Below, one piece after another: positions 11,356 to 22,623 of a stretch of 64,000 nt of DNA (the first letter of the stretch is position 1; each line of letters begins with the position of its first letter). The position numbers and the translations under genes are program-made. The stretch lies in the NCBI GenBank assembly GCA_905331475.1, contig CAJNYU010002862.1:310001-374000 (forward strand). The letters run 5' to 3'. The DNA is from Rotaria socialis (taxonomy: Eukaryota > Rotifera > Eurotatoria > Philodinida > Philodinidae). The notes under the pieces were generated by a model. That model worked only from the letters and a program-made list of their open reading frames with translations, had not been told where the DNA came from and made no database searches.

Positions 11356-13065
11356 CAAAGAAGAGTGATGAGAACGGATGTTTGGAGCTTAAAAGTATTA
11401 AGAGATAGGTTCTTTCTTTTAAACAGTATCACTGCGAACTCTTTCGCTACTTTGGAATTAGCAACGTTTTCTCGACTCGGGAGCATCTGTAGTAATCGAA
11501 AACAAAAGAGTTTAACTTATACGCTTGTTGGAGAAAGGGTTCATGTAATGTCATTTCTTTGAGAGAAGTTAATAAATATCCAGTTATTAGCAGATCGTTC
11601 CTTTCATCACATCGAATCATTCTTAATCTAATTATTCGAATAAGTATTCGAATGGTAAAGATAATTCAGTAAACGGTATGATCAGACAATTGTTCTCTTT
11701 ACAATACTGTTCTTAATGAGTCGTCAACGAAGAAGTACATTTGAAATTCATTTAGTATTATATTCATTATAAACTACTCGTGATTAAAAGGCTGAAAACA
11801 TAGTAGAAATTTTGTAGTTCTTGAACAAGGTATAAAATTTCATTTTTCTACAACAATAATAGCAGATTCAATAGAGCTTTGTATAAACCGTAATATAAGA
11901 GCACATATCCATTTGTCAATTAGAGTATTTATGACAAGATTTACTTATAAAAAATTATTTTGTTTTTTTATTCGATAAGCCTAACATACATGTAAAAACA
12001 TTTCCTCGTGAGTATCAAGTCTGACAATAGAAAATATCATTTTATCCTTTTGTATTAAACACTACCGAATGATTTCATGGACCTGTAGTAAAGTTGTTTA
12101 TCACACGTCAAAATTATGAGAAAGCCACCATCATAAACTCTTGTATAAGAAGTATCTGGTTGTGCTCAATGGCTACTTTGATAATTTTTTTCTGATATTT
12201 TTAATAAAATAATGTTTCTCAAGAAATCGTGTTTCAATTTTTTGAAAACTAACGTAGGAACAGTTGTATAAATTTTAAAATATTTTGAAAGAATTTTTAA
12301 TTAGGTAACGTATAATCAAACATCGATTTACAATTACATACTGCTTGCTTTAAGTATTTTGCAATTGATTAATTTTTTGATAAATCCATGTAAGCTTAAT
12401 CTATATTTCAACGCTTTGATTATGTATTCTTTTAGCTCAACAGCTCAGAGTCGGCGTCAATGATTTGTAAATATTTGCGTATTTTTCATATACGCAATAA
12501 TACTGTTCAGAACTCGGTACGAATTCTTCTAAAATACATCAAATAGGACAACAAATGGTCATGCAATCTGAGAAACGTTACCATAATTTAAGGTTACTTT
12601 AAAATCTTGAGAGTAACATTTCTGTCTAGAATTTTCAATTCCTATCAGTAGTAAACTAAGTACTTTAACTAAAATGTCAAGAAAATTGTTTAGAAAATTT
12701 GCTTAGAATTTTTCTTTTAACGAAAATATCCAATTTTTCCATTCTGATTTCTCCGATAAAAGAAAGATTTCAAATAGTATTTAATTTTCATCAATATGAT
12801 TCATTATTTTATGAAACTAAGCCGCGTGAATTAAGTGCCATGAAACAACATGGATTTTATTGAACTTTTCATTCTTTCACAATTTTTGTAGTCTAGAACA
12901 CTCATTTTTTGTAATAATCTTCCAGTTGGGCAAAATAATTATAGGCTGGAAGAAGAATAAAGATGACTTTCATAAGGAACCAATAGCGTTATCATTTATG
13001 ATAAGATAATAAAAATTAATCGAAGTTTATTTTATCAAAATCATCAACTATTAATATCTGCTGAC
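11356..13065. other. Intergenic, nothing recognised
   Basis: AT-rich sequence between the two mobile elements. The frame at 11365-11562 directly abuts the MITE and has no recognisable content. Confidence 0.5.
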
Positions 13066-13341
13066 TTTTTCAGCAAGGGGGAAAAGGTGGATTCCGGATT
13101 CCCAGGATTCCAGGATTACCATGGAATCCCATAAATTCTCGGAATTTTTATAATAACAAATGACATTCCAGAAATTCATATTTAACTTCTATGATCCTCA
13201 CTCTAGTCCTGAAAATCTGATAGAACTAAGTGTCAAGGCTTCATTGCTTTATCAAATGGCTTGAAAAGCTGCACACAACTATTGAGGAAAATCATTTCCT
13301 AGGCGAACGGTTTTTTTTTCATATGCTTGACCTGTTCAGAT

Positions 13342-13604
13342 ATCAAGATTTGTCTATAGCGCATCACTTTCTTGTTCAAGAGTCTCAAGAAAGTCATACG
13401 TATGGAAGAAAGAATTTCATTGATATCGTGATTAAAAGCACTGGATATAATTCCCCAGGTCAGAATTATAGCCAGGAGAAAAATATTCGATCTGAAGCGT
13501 GATTGGAACTCCAAACTACGCCTTTTTACATAAATTTTCTTCTTATGCGCATGAAATGCGCAGCCCTCAAGATTTGTCTACAGCACATGACACTCTTGCT
13601 CCAA
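13342..13604 (+). repeat. Diverged direct repeat inside the hAT-like element
   Basis: 13342-13378 and 13568-13604 match over about 37 bases (TCAAGATTTGTCTA core, then C-T-T-G at similar spacing) with a handful of substitutions. This suggests an internal duplication of roughly 226 bp offset. Confidence 0.5.
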
Positions 13605-15307
13605 ATGCTCATGTATTTCATGCGCATATCCCAAGATAGTTCACTAGGGTTATCTATTTTAAAATTCTAGGCACTTAACCTAATTAGACTGCTGTCAAGT
13701 TCATTTTGACAACACGACAGTTTACTTTCTTATTTTTAAGAGAAAACGTTCGAGGTAGAATAACAAAGAGCAGCAAGCAATAAGATAAATCAATGAGATA
13801 CAAGAAATCTGTCGAATCAAATGAATCTATGACATCTTATACGTAACCGTTTATTCATTCAGTAATCTGACAGATGAACATGCTTAACGCAATCAGGTAG
13901 AAACGAATTATAAATTTTGTCTTAGGATCAGCTATATTTCTCTGATTTGAATATAAAAAAGCAACACTAGATTTAAAATACTAGTTTGACTCTTGATCCA
14001 ATGAGTTGTAATGATTTTCGTCAGATTAGACAATATGAATTTTTTTACACTAGATTCGTATAATTGACCTATGTTGTTTTATCACAGATTCTCTTGTTTT
14101 CTTCTAAACAAAATTAAAATCAAATCAGGAAAGAAGATTATAGGCTAGATTATAAATTTGACAAATAGTCTTTCCAAAATTATCACAAAGGAGAAGATCA
14201 TGAGATCATTTTGAAGTTGATTGTTTCGAAACCATCTTTTTCTTATCTTGTGTGACATTTTTGAAAATTTTAATGAAAAGTTCAATGCACTGCATTTGGA
14301 TAGGACCAAAACAGATTCTACATGCACTAGAATGCCTGAACTTCGCCCGAATATTCAAGATCTTCATCGAGTTCCGCACCTCTATCCTTTTTGTTCTCTA
14401 GCTGCCTGCCTTTTTCTCGAAGATTCAATTATTGGCTCTAAGCTTGCCTTGAATTGTGAAAGTCAACGGATATTTATTCTTCCACAGAAGAATAATAGTC
14501 CAGTCATCACTAAGTTCAAACACATTTTTTCATAAGATATGCATCAATACTAGAGACAAAAAAGCTCTTGTTTTATTTTTCTTTGTCCGCGAAAGGGCAG
14601 TAAAAACCAAAGTAATATCGATCAGAACTAGCCCGTTACATTTTCTCATTGATCATGTTTATTTTATTAAACGAGCCGGGTAATGAATTAATATAAGCTC
14701 ATCGATTAGTATATTGTTCCAATCATTTGGTAAAAAGTCAGTAGATTATTTACCCGTTTTTTTTTATATTAATATTCACGGATAAGGCATTCTTGACCAG
14801 TCTAGGAAGAATAGTGTTGATCGCAGAGCTACGACTTACTAAGTATTCGATAAAATGGAAAGGCCGCAAGTTCATGTTCGGAGCTAGTTCCTTAGTTCAA
14901 TTGCTACTATATATGTTATGTCGAATCTAAAGTTGTAGTTCGGTTCATCCTTCTATGAATCAACATGAGTGTTATTGTACAAAATGTTTGAGATCTCTCA
15001 TCTACTTGAAATTTATAAATAATCATACTATATGTCATGATTAAGATCACATTATTTCGTTAGAAATCAGTAGCTTCTATACTCCAGAACGTTCAGTTTA
15101 CGATATCGATGAGGGCGATGATCTACGTCTTTCTTCCATCCCCACGAAACATTCACATCCACACTCTGATTTTCCATACCACTACGTGGTTCCCTTAAAG
15201 GAACGGGTTTCAAAATATTAAATGAACGAATGGATATTTGTTATGCATGAGCATGAGTTATGATTTCAGTGTTGCTCAAACATCTAATTTAAGTATTCCT
15301 TCGATAT

Positions 15308-15396
15308 TCATTGAATTCCCTGGATTTCTATTTAATTCCAGGATTCCCATGGGATTCGAAGTCCCGAGAACCCGCCAATCTCCCTCCCCTTGAGTT
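15308..15396 (-). repeat. Internal copy of the transposon right terminus
   Basis: This block ends CCCCTTG exactly like the outer right end and carries the same AATCC/GGATT-type motifs. The eight bases after it (AGTTGCAT) do not match the left flank of the element, so it is not the true end of the 13074 element. It may be a nested truncated relative or a duplicated terminus. Confidence 0.5.
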
Positions 15397-15966
15397 GCAT
15401 CATAATTAAAAGAGTTCGACTTTTTTTCTTAGATTGCATTCTGCGTACCAATTGTTTTCTTCTTCTTTAAATGGATGCCCAGTAGAAAGAATCGCGATTT
15501 ATACACGGATTTAAAACAAATCACCAAATCACGACGTTTTCACGACATGAATAGGCGTCTTACTAAATTATCTAAGCATGCTAACTATATGCATCCTTTT
15601 GTTTTACTTATGCAACGTAGATAATACATGCAATTTGTAATATCAAGAGGATAAAACAGATTCTTGTCATCAATCAACATGTTACAACTTGTTCTCTTCG
15701 GCGATGAGAATTACGAATTTCAGAAGAATTTGTATTATACTTGTTATGGCAACAAGTCCTTGTTTCACAGCAACTAGCTTATCTGTATAGTTTCTTTCGT
15801 AAATTGCTTCGATTGATGCTTTTATTAGTCCAGAATATAAATTATATTTTCTGGATTTCTGGGATTTCTCATGGAATTTCAGGAATTCTCATTGGATTCT
15901 TGAGATTTTCGGGATTTGTATGGGATTCAGAATCCTAAGAATCCGCTTTTCCCCTTGTTTTTTCAG

Positions 15967-18350
15967 TTTATACGTTCTATGGAAAATATTTTTTATCATT
16001 GTTTTCAAAATATAAATATCGATATTACGCTAGTGTGAGTAAGTTGAGAATAGGCTTTTATATAAGCAAAATAACGCATTGCACATGAATTAAGTTTTAA
16101 CTGAAAGAAGTTCCTCTAGATAATCAGACATTTGCAAACGGTGTTTACTAATTGTCTATGATAATCTCTGCTGTAGAGGTGTCACTTTTTTGTCTGCTCA
16201 AAATAAATATAAATTGTCAGTAATTTATATTTAAAATAAATGTAAATATTTTTCACCCAATTTATCTTTTAAAGTAAATACGAAGTATAGTTAGTTGTAT
16301 TTGTACCTTTGTATTTATTTGAAACATAAAATATAGACCATTTCATGTACTCTTAAATTAAATCGAAAGTAAATATAAATAGATACCTATACTCTACTAA
16401 TTTGCAGTTTATTTGACAGCATCAGGAAGTTTTCTTGTTTTTGTTTTAATATCATGCAAACTATTTACTTCATCTATTTTTGCATCATGCCATTAAAATT
16501 TTCTAGTTACTATCGATGAAAAACCTAAATTCATCGCTATTCTCTTTTGTAAAGATATTTATTTGAATTGATGCTTGCTTTTTCGTTTTATAAAATGAAG
16601 TAATAGTGTTATCACTTTACATATATTTATCGAAAATCAAAAATTGACTAAAAACTGTTTAAATCCTTCTTATATTCTTTTGATGACCAAAAAATATTTT
16701 CTGTCTACAATCAGATCATTATATAAGAGATTAATTTCAAGTTATGACCATGATTCAATGGTGCCTTGTAAAATGCCATTCAAATTTAGATTCTTTCGAA
16801 TATGAAAATGGTTATTTTCAAATAATTCTTTTATCAAAATCACGCTATTTCTACTATTTTTATTTCTCTTTTTCCTACCCATAGTTACATTAATTTTTGA
16901 CTACAAAACAATAAAATAAAAAATATAAGAAATAAATACTTCAATTAATATATTGAAGAACATCACAAAATGTTGAACTAAACGATTTCATGAAGAAAAC
17001 AAAAACAAATAACAGATGAATGCAATACTTTTAATAAAGATTAGATAGACATTTCGTGTGTGCGTGTGCTAGACATTTTGCTACATCAAGATATTATTTT
17101 AATATTCATTGACAGCAATAAAAAAATCATTAGAATTAATCCAACAAGTCTTTTCCCCTTCTACTTTTGTTTTTATGCTTTATATGATTTTTCCGGCTTT
17201 TTATATTTATATTAAGTGAAATAATTTATCGTCAACAAGCTTACACAATAGGACCAACTGTTCATTGATCAAATTGTATTAGGGTTAGTAATATTCGATG
17301 GTAGTTTGACAAAGTTTACTTTCGATATTATATTGTCATAAATGAAACTTTTTTTATACTATAAATAGCATCGAAAAACCTCCTTCATCAAATGGATTCG
17401 ACTTCGTCGCCATTGCTTTAGTAGAATATAATTATAGTAATAGCAATAGTTTTCTTTTCATTTTCTGCTACTCAATCAATGAGCATGTCATCGATTGAAC
17501 ATTTGTTCGTTCGAATTGTCAGATAATTGACTTCAATCTATGAAATGAATTGGAATTTTATCTGTATTTTGTGTTTTTGTATTTTATATATTATTCTAAT
17601 GTCTTGTTTTGTTTTTATATATTCTCATCGATCATCTTAGCATTGCAATGTTCTTTTATATCAGAGTAACAATAGAGTACTAATAACTTACATTAGTGCT
17701 TTTATTCATTTCCTGTCGAAACTCACGTCATTATAGGACAAGCAGCACCTATTTCCCTTTTCTTTAACTATGTTTTCCAACGATCATTGCAGGTGTTTAT
17801 ATGTAGTTTTAACAGAAACAAGATGCTTCTATTTTTTAGCACTAATTAATCTGCTCATAGACAACCAATCTGTAGGAGCATGTTCAATAAATAGAGCGAA
17901 TTCGAATGACGTTAATGAATATGAAAAATAAATAATGGCTGATTGTTTTTTTCATTGATTGGCAGAAGATTTTTTATAAATACTAGAATATGCTTACTAA
18001 TTCCATTTTTTTAAAGTGTAAAAAAATCACGATAGTCTTTAACGTTTCGCATAAGTCTAATAAATATTGATCCCAGATCATTAGTAAGTGCCTTTAGATG
18101 ATTGATTCCAGTCACACATTCGCTTCATTTGGCTTTTTCTTTATCAGTAATAGAATCGCCAGAGACAGTAAATATAGTGAGAGAAACACTATTTTCCTCT
18201 TCTCTATTTCTCTCTTTTTCATAAATCTGATTGAAAAAAGAGAGAGAGAAAGACAGTAAAAGTCATAATATATATACACTTAACAACAACAACGTCTGGC
18301 ATTTGTTTCACACAAACAATCCTAAAATTTATTTTGATCGAGATCACATA
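15967..18350. other. Intergenic, upstream region of the neuropeptide gene
   Basis: Very AT-rich sequence with no coding pattern. Its last 200 bases hold a pyrimidine-rich tract (about 18190-18225), a purine-rich tract (18232-18255) and TATATATA near 18269, any of which could belong to the promoter or leader of the neuropeptide gene. Confidence 0.4.
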
Positions 18351-19688
18351 ATGACTGCTGCTACTATGTCGACCATATATGTTGCTTTAGTTATTGCCAC
18401 TATATGCCAACTTGGCACTATGGGTGAAGAGGACAAAGTGAGTATTCATTGGAATGCTTAGTATGAAATTGACTATTAGTTTGAGATTTAATGGGCCAAA
18501 ATAGAAACTGTTGTTTTATGGTTCAATATGCAAACAGGAAATGATGACCTCGGGCATTGATTTCTATTTTAACGTAGTATCTAATGGAATATGACAGCTT
18601 AATAAAAACAACTTAGGTGATTACATATCATCGATGTTTTTGGTCAGTAATTTTCACAGATAGAAATTGCGATCTTAGTTTTATTTTAGTGAGAATCTCT
18701 TTTTACATACATAGATAATGTAAAACATAAATTAGTAAAAATCACAATCGAATTTGATCATCATGAAAAAAAAAACTCAATCATTAATTTATGTATTTTC
18801 TTTTCTAGAAACGTACACTTGATTCATTGTCAGGCTCGGATTTCTTTAAAAAAGTGAAATTAACTCTAGCGAATTCAATGTCATTTTATTGATAATTTTT
18901 TTTTATTATTTAGAGTCTTGATAGTCTTTCTGGGAATGACTTTTTCAAACGTGAAGATGAAGTAATTTTTGATTTAACGATGTTTTTTTTTGAATACTTA
19001 TTTTCTCATATATATATATATATATGTATAGAAACGAACACTTGATTCTCTTTCCGGTTCGGACTTCTTCAAGAAAGTAAATATACAAGTTTATTTAGAG
19101 ATCAACATGTCCATTTATTTAATGATATTTAGAGTCTTGATTCACTTTCGGGCAATGACTTTTTCAAACGAGAAGAAGAAGTATATTTTTGTTTCTTTGT
19201 TTATGTCAAATCATTATATCTATTCTCATTTTCTTTTTGTTTTTAAATAGAAGCGTACTCTAGATTCTTTGTCAGGTTCAGATTTTTTCAAGAAGGTATA
19301 GTTTTCAAATTTTCCTATATTATTTTCTTGTTAAGAATTCTAATTCGTTTTAGAGTTTAGACTCATTATCTGGCAATGATTTTTTTAAGAGAGTATGAAT
19401 TTCAATCGGAGAAAGTTTTATATTTATATATTTGTTTTTTTTCTTATTTTTAGAATTTGGATTCATTAGGTGGAAATGATTTTTTCAAAAAGGTATTTTC
19501 ATATAACTATAGAAATAAAGAATATTATTTTTTACAAATATTAATAGAGCTTGGATTCATTATCAGGCAATGATTTTTTTAAACGCAATATGAAACCATC
19601 AGAATTTAACATGCTTTCAGAACGACGTAGTCATCATCCATATAGAGTACATGAACGTTTTTCTGTTATTAACAACCAAGATAAATAA
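18351..19688 (+). CDS. Orcokinin/pedal-peptide-like neuropeptide precursor
   Basis: Nine exons: 18351-18437, 18809-18853, 18914-18961, 19032-19076, 19133-19180, 19251-19295, 19354-19392, 19454-19492 and 19548-19688, giving 178 residues. Every intron is phase 0 with GT...AG. Exon 1 encodes a signal peptide (hydrophobic stretch about residues 8-24). Exons 2-9 each encode one peptide: TLDSLSGSDFF three times, SLDSLSGNDFF four times and NLDSLGGNDFF once, bounded by Lys-Arg or Lys-Lys for prohormone cleavage. Two copies end in acidic spacers (EDE, EEE). No Gly precedes the cleavage sites, so mature peptides should end in free Phe-Phe. The L-D-S-L-x-G core resembles orcokinin, NLP-15 and pedal peptides, which are secreted signals in arthropods, nematodes and molluscs. 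The last exon adds a 33-residue tail. Family assignment is inference from the short core. Confidence 0.88.
18809..19586 (+). repeat. Tandem two-exon unit, about 220 bp
   Basis: The peptide exons alternate: a 45-base type A exon, a short intron, a 48- or 39-base type B exon, then another intron. Unit starts are at 18809, 19032, 19251 and 19454, with offsets of 223, 219 and 203. The fourth unit has a variant first exon (N-L-D-S-L-G-G). The array looks like successive tandem duplication of one A+B unit. Confidence 0.8.
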
Positions 19689-19805
19689 AATGGAAAAATC
19701 CAAATGAAGCAACAACGAACATTCAACTATTTTTGTCAATACTCTGTGAAAATTTGAAGCGAATTTTTTTTGTTCCTGATTTTTCGATTTTTACTAATCG
19801 AATCG

Positions 19806-19811
19806 AATAAA
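19806..19811 (+). terminator. Polyadenylation signal AATAAA
   Basis: AATAAA lies 118 bases past the stop codon of the neuropeptide gene. Confidence 0.5.
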
Positions 19812-21641
19812 GCAAGAAAACGATGAACTCAGTATGTCCAAAAATAAATAATGTCCTTGTGTTTTATTATTCAAAGATATAATTTAGAAATAAAGAGAAT
19901 AAAATATCGTACAATGCTAAACATAAGCAAATATTTTCATTCGAATTATCTAGATACGACAGGTACTTGAATATGTCAAATAAAATAGAAGAGAAAGATT
20001 AGCTTCATTTTTCTAATGCATCAAGTACATACTATTGATAAGTCAGTTGATTCAGAAGTCATAGCATTCAACGATACTATCTCAATTTCAATATTTGAAA
20101 GGCAACTTTTTATTTTATTATGAATACATGTAAGTATCATTTTTACTATTTCTATTAGACATAAAGTAACTGTGATAGAAATCATGATGAATTTAAGAAT
20201 TTCGTGATCGATGTAGATTTAATGTATATAAGAAGCAATTGTAGTCGTAAAATGTATTTATGAATCCATAGCAGAACGTATCAGCTCTTTTAAAACATTG
20301 TTTCTGTTAGGGAAAAATCTAGAAAAATCTTTTGCAACAATTACGGTATCTCTCAACGTTCGTTTTCATTGAATTCGTTAGTGAGTAGAAAATATATTGG
20401 ACATTTCTGTTGTAGATTAAATTGTATATGGCTAGATGAAAAACGAAAACACATTGTTTATCTCTACTTTTCTTCATGGTACAATTGGACTAATAAAATC
20501 ACCAGCCGCAGTCTGTAGACAGATGAAGCCCTGTTGATATGTTCATAATCATTTATTGAAGTTTGAAACTATATTCATAGTCGAATGATATAAATATTCG
20601 TTTTGTTGACTTCACTGATACACTACTTTCTCGAGTATGAAAATTCAAATCAAAATGAAGTTCATATCGAAACTTTTGGTTTCGACAGATAACCATATGC
20701 GAGATCAATAGAATCTAAATCTGGTTTCAGCAACGAAACATGATGACAGTTCTGTTTATTAGCACATGATCAACTTATGTAAAGGCGTGTGGATAATCTT
20801 TTCTTTTTTGAATTGTTCATAATTTCATAAAATTATTATCTAAGTTAGTAGCAAAATATTTATTCAACGAGTCAAATACATTTGATCTATCAAACTAATC
20901 AATTAGCTGATTCCAATAAAACCTACTTCGCATACGACTTGCAGAAGGCAGCGAATAGAAAACAATGGTGATAAATTTTGATGCGAGATAGCAAAAGAAA
21001 AATATATTTATGAAGATGTGTGGTCGGATACTATCGTCATGAACTTTGATGTTTTGTGTATTAGCCTACAATATTTCCTTTGTCATTGCGTTCATATGTA
21101 TTTTAAGAACGTCCAATGAACTACTTTGACAAAAGATATAAAATATCATAGTGAGACTAACTTACTGAATCAAACTTCAAATTATGATGATCCATCATTC
21201 GAAATCCTTGTATTTTAAAGAATATGTGCATATTTATGTATGATTGATCTATCAGCGGATGCCCATCTCTTTTCAATGGATGTATTATTTTTCATTTGTC
21301 GATCATATTGAAAAGATTTTGATCGACGACAACAGCATTGTTCCGTCATATTGAGTATGTTAAACCATGTAATACTTATTCGTTAATTGAACAATACTAT
21401 CAAATACATTGATTGTGGCTTGCTAAGTATGATTTCAACTTTAAAGTCGTTTTCGACCGAAGAACTTGATAAGCTTCAATTAGATGTGACTGTATCAGTA
21501 GAAGTCAACACTTCCGGAATGCTCTAATTACTACTTGTTGTTGTTTTTTTTTAGTTTTATTCTTAATATTATTTCCAAACATTACTCGATCAAGTGATTT
21601 TTAAGATTCAAATTACAAAGCAAAGCAATTTTTTCTCGAAT
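19812..21641. other. Intergenic, nothing recognised
   Basis: AT-rich sequence between the convergent neuropeptide and YihY-type genes. No coding pattern seen. Confidence 0.5.
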
Positions 21642-21647
21642 TTTATT
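21642..21647 (-). terminator. Polyadenylation signal for the YihY-type gene
   Basis: AATAAA on the minus strand, about 40 bases past the stop codon of the gene at 21688-22623. It supports this gene being transcribed as a eukaryotic unit. Confidence 0.5.
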
Positions 21648-21687
21648 GCCAAAATCTATCGAAATAAAATCGAAAATATTTCTATTG

Positions 21688-22623
21688 TTAAACATTTAAC
21701 AGTTTTCTAGCTTCCTTTTGGTGGTATTCATGAGCAAGTGTACCAACAAAGGATCCTAGTGGAACAGGCAATGGTTGAATGTGTTCAAAAAAGAAAGCAT
21801 TAATTTGTGCACCTAATATAAGTATAACAGCTGCATAAAAGAGAAAAACAACTAAAATAACTGCAAAACCGAGTTGACCAGTATAACTTGTCATACATTT
21901 TCTCACATAAATTGGAAATAATATCATGAATAATTGTAACGCTCCAGCAGCAACAATTGATCCACACCATGTTTGTTTAAATGTCATTTTTTTATTTGGA
22001 ATTATAAGATAGATAATTTCAAATAATAGAAAGGAAAAAAATAAACTTAATAGAACTCCAGTAATAAATGCTCCAAGACGCCCGCCAGTATTTGGAATTA
22101 CACCAAGAAGTAGTGATGGAGCTGATGATGCAGCCATCATCAATGGTATAAGTGTAAGAAAAAGAAACAGCATACCAATAGCTAATAAATATTTTCCAAA
22201 GAATCTTCGTTCCTCGATACGATAAATTATTGTTAAACATCGATCAATAGCAATAAATAATCTTGAACTACCAATAATAGCAAATAAAATACCAAACGAT
22301 AATATAAGTCCAGCATCATGATATAATTGTCTAAATGCCATGTTCATTATTTCTCTTAAACCATCATTAGCTTTTGGTGGAAATGCATCAATAATTTTAT
22401 TTCTGATATGATTTCGTAATTCCGGATGATTACCAAGAACAAAACCAAGTATACCAAATAATGTTACAGCCATTGGTAATAGTGCAATTAATAAATTGAA
22501 TGCTAACATACCAGAAAATACAAATGACCAATCATGTTTACATTTTTGAATAAATAAGCGAAAAGGTGTTGTTTCCTTTTTAGCATATTGAAATAAGCGT
22601 GTGTTGGTAATGGCTGACTCCAT
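21688..22623 (-). CDS. yihY: YihY/BrkB-family membrane protein (bacterial type)
   Basis: Intronless 311-residue frame starting at an ATG at 22623; length matches the bacterial family (about 280-330). It shows six or more hydrophobic segments: about 33-65, 103-127, 145-167, 182-208, 221-240 and 251-278. Family features include the A-F-x-x-L-x-A-L-x-P stretch in the first helix, a conserved Arg-rich cytoplasmic loop (R-I-E-E-R-R-F) and the last helix ending G-A-Q-I-N-A-F-F. YihY/BrkB proteins are bacterial inner-membrane proteins, once annotated as ribonuclease BN; transport has been suggested but not settled. Animals normally lack the family. Base composition and codon use look like the neighbours, and flanking genes are animal, so I infer an old transfer adapted to the host rather than contamination. 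Confidence 0.85.
   Translation of the reverse strand: MESAITNTRLFQYAKKETTPFRLFIQKCKHDWSFVFSGMLAFNLLIALLPMAVTLFGILGFVLGNHPELRNHIRNKIIDAFPPKANDGLREIMNMAFRQLYHDAGLILSFGILFAIIGSSRLFIAIDRCLTIIYRIEERRFFGKYLLAIGMLFLFLTLIPLMMAASSAPSLLLGVIPNTGGRLGAFITGVLLSLFFSFLLFEIIYLIIPNKKMTFKQTWCGSIVAAGALQLFMILFPIYVRKCMTSYTGQLGFAVILVVFLFYAAVILILGAQINAFFFEHIQPLPVPLGSFVGTLAHEYHQKEARKLLNV

Larger units (their letters stand above)
13074..15957. mobile_element. hAT-like non-autonomous transposon
   Basis: A 2,884-bp segment has inverted ends: the left starts CAAGGGGGAAAAGGTGGATT and the right ends AATCCGCTTTTCCCCTTG. It is flanked by the 8-bp direct repeat TTTTTCAG at 13066-13073 and 15959-15966, with one extra T before the right copy. 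Both subterminal regions (13088-13165 and 15845-15945) are dense in GGATT/AATCC motifs, as expected for transposase-binding subterminal repeats. Eight-base duplications and CA-G-rich ends fit the hAT superfamily. The interior has no recognisable transposase. The frames at 13230-13502, 14221-14535 and 15741-15938 are unidentified. A third terminus-like block sits inside at 15308-15396. Confidence 0.65.

Noticed and set aside
14221..14535. 104-codon frame inside the hAT-like element as a transposase
   Set aside because: No hAT dimerisation, zinc-finger or catalytic pattern is visible; it is much too short for a transposase.
13074..15396. Shorter version of the hAT-like element ending at the inner terminus
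   Set aside because: The eight bases following 15396 do not match the left flank, while those following 15957 do.
21688..22623. YihY-type gene as bacterial contamination
   Set aside because: Flanking genes are animal, codon use matches the neighbours, and a eukaryotic polyadenylation signal follows; read support would still be needed to be certain.
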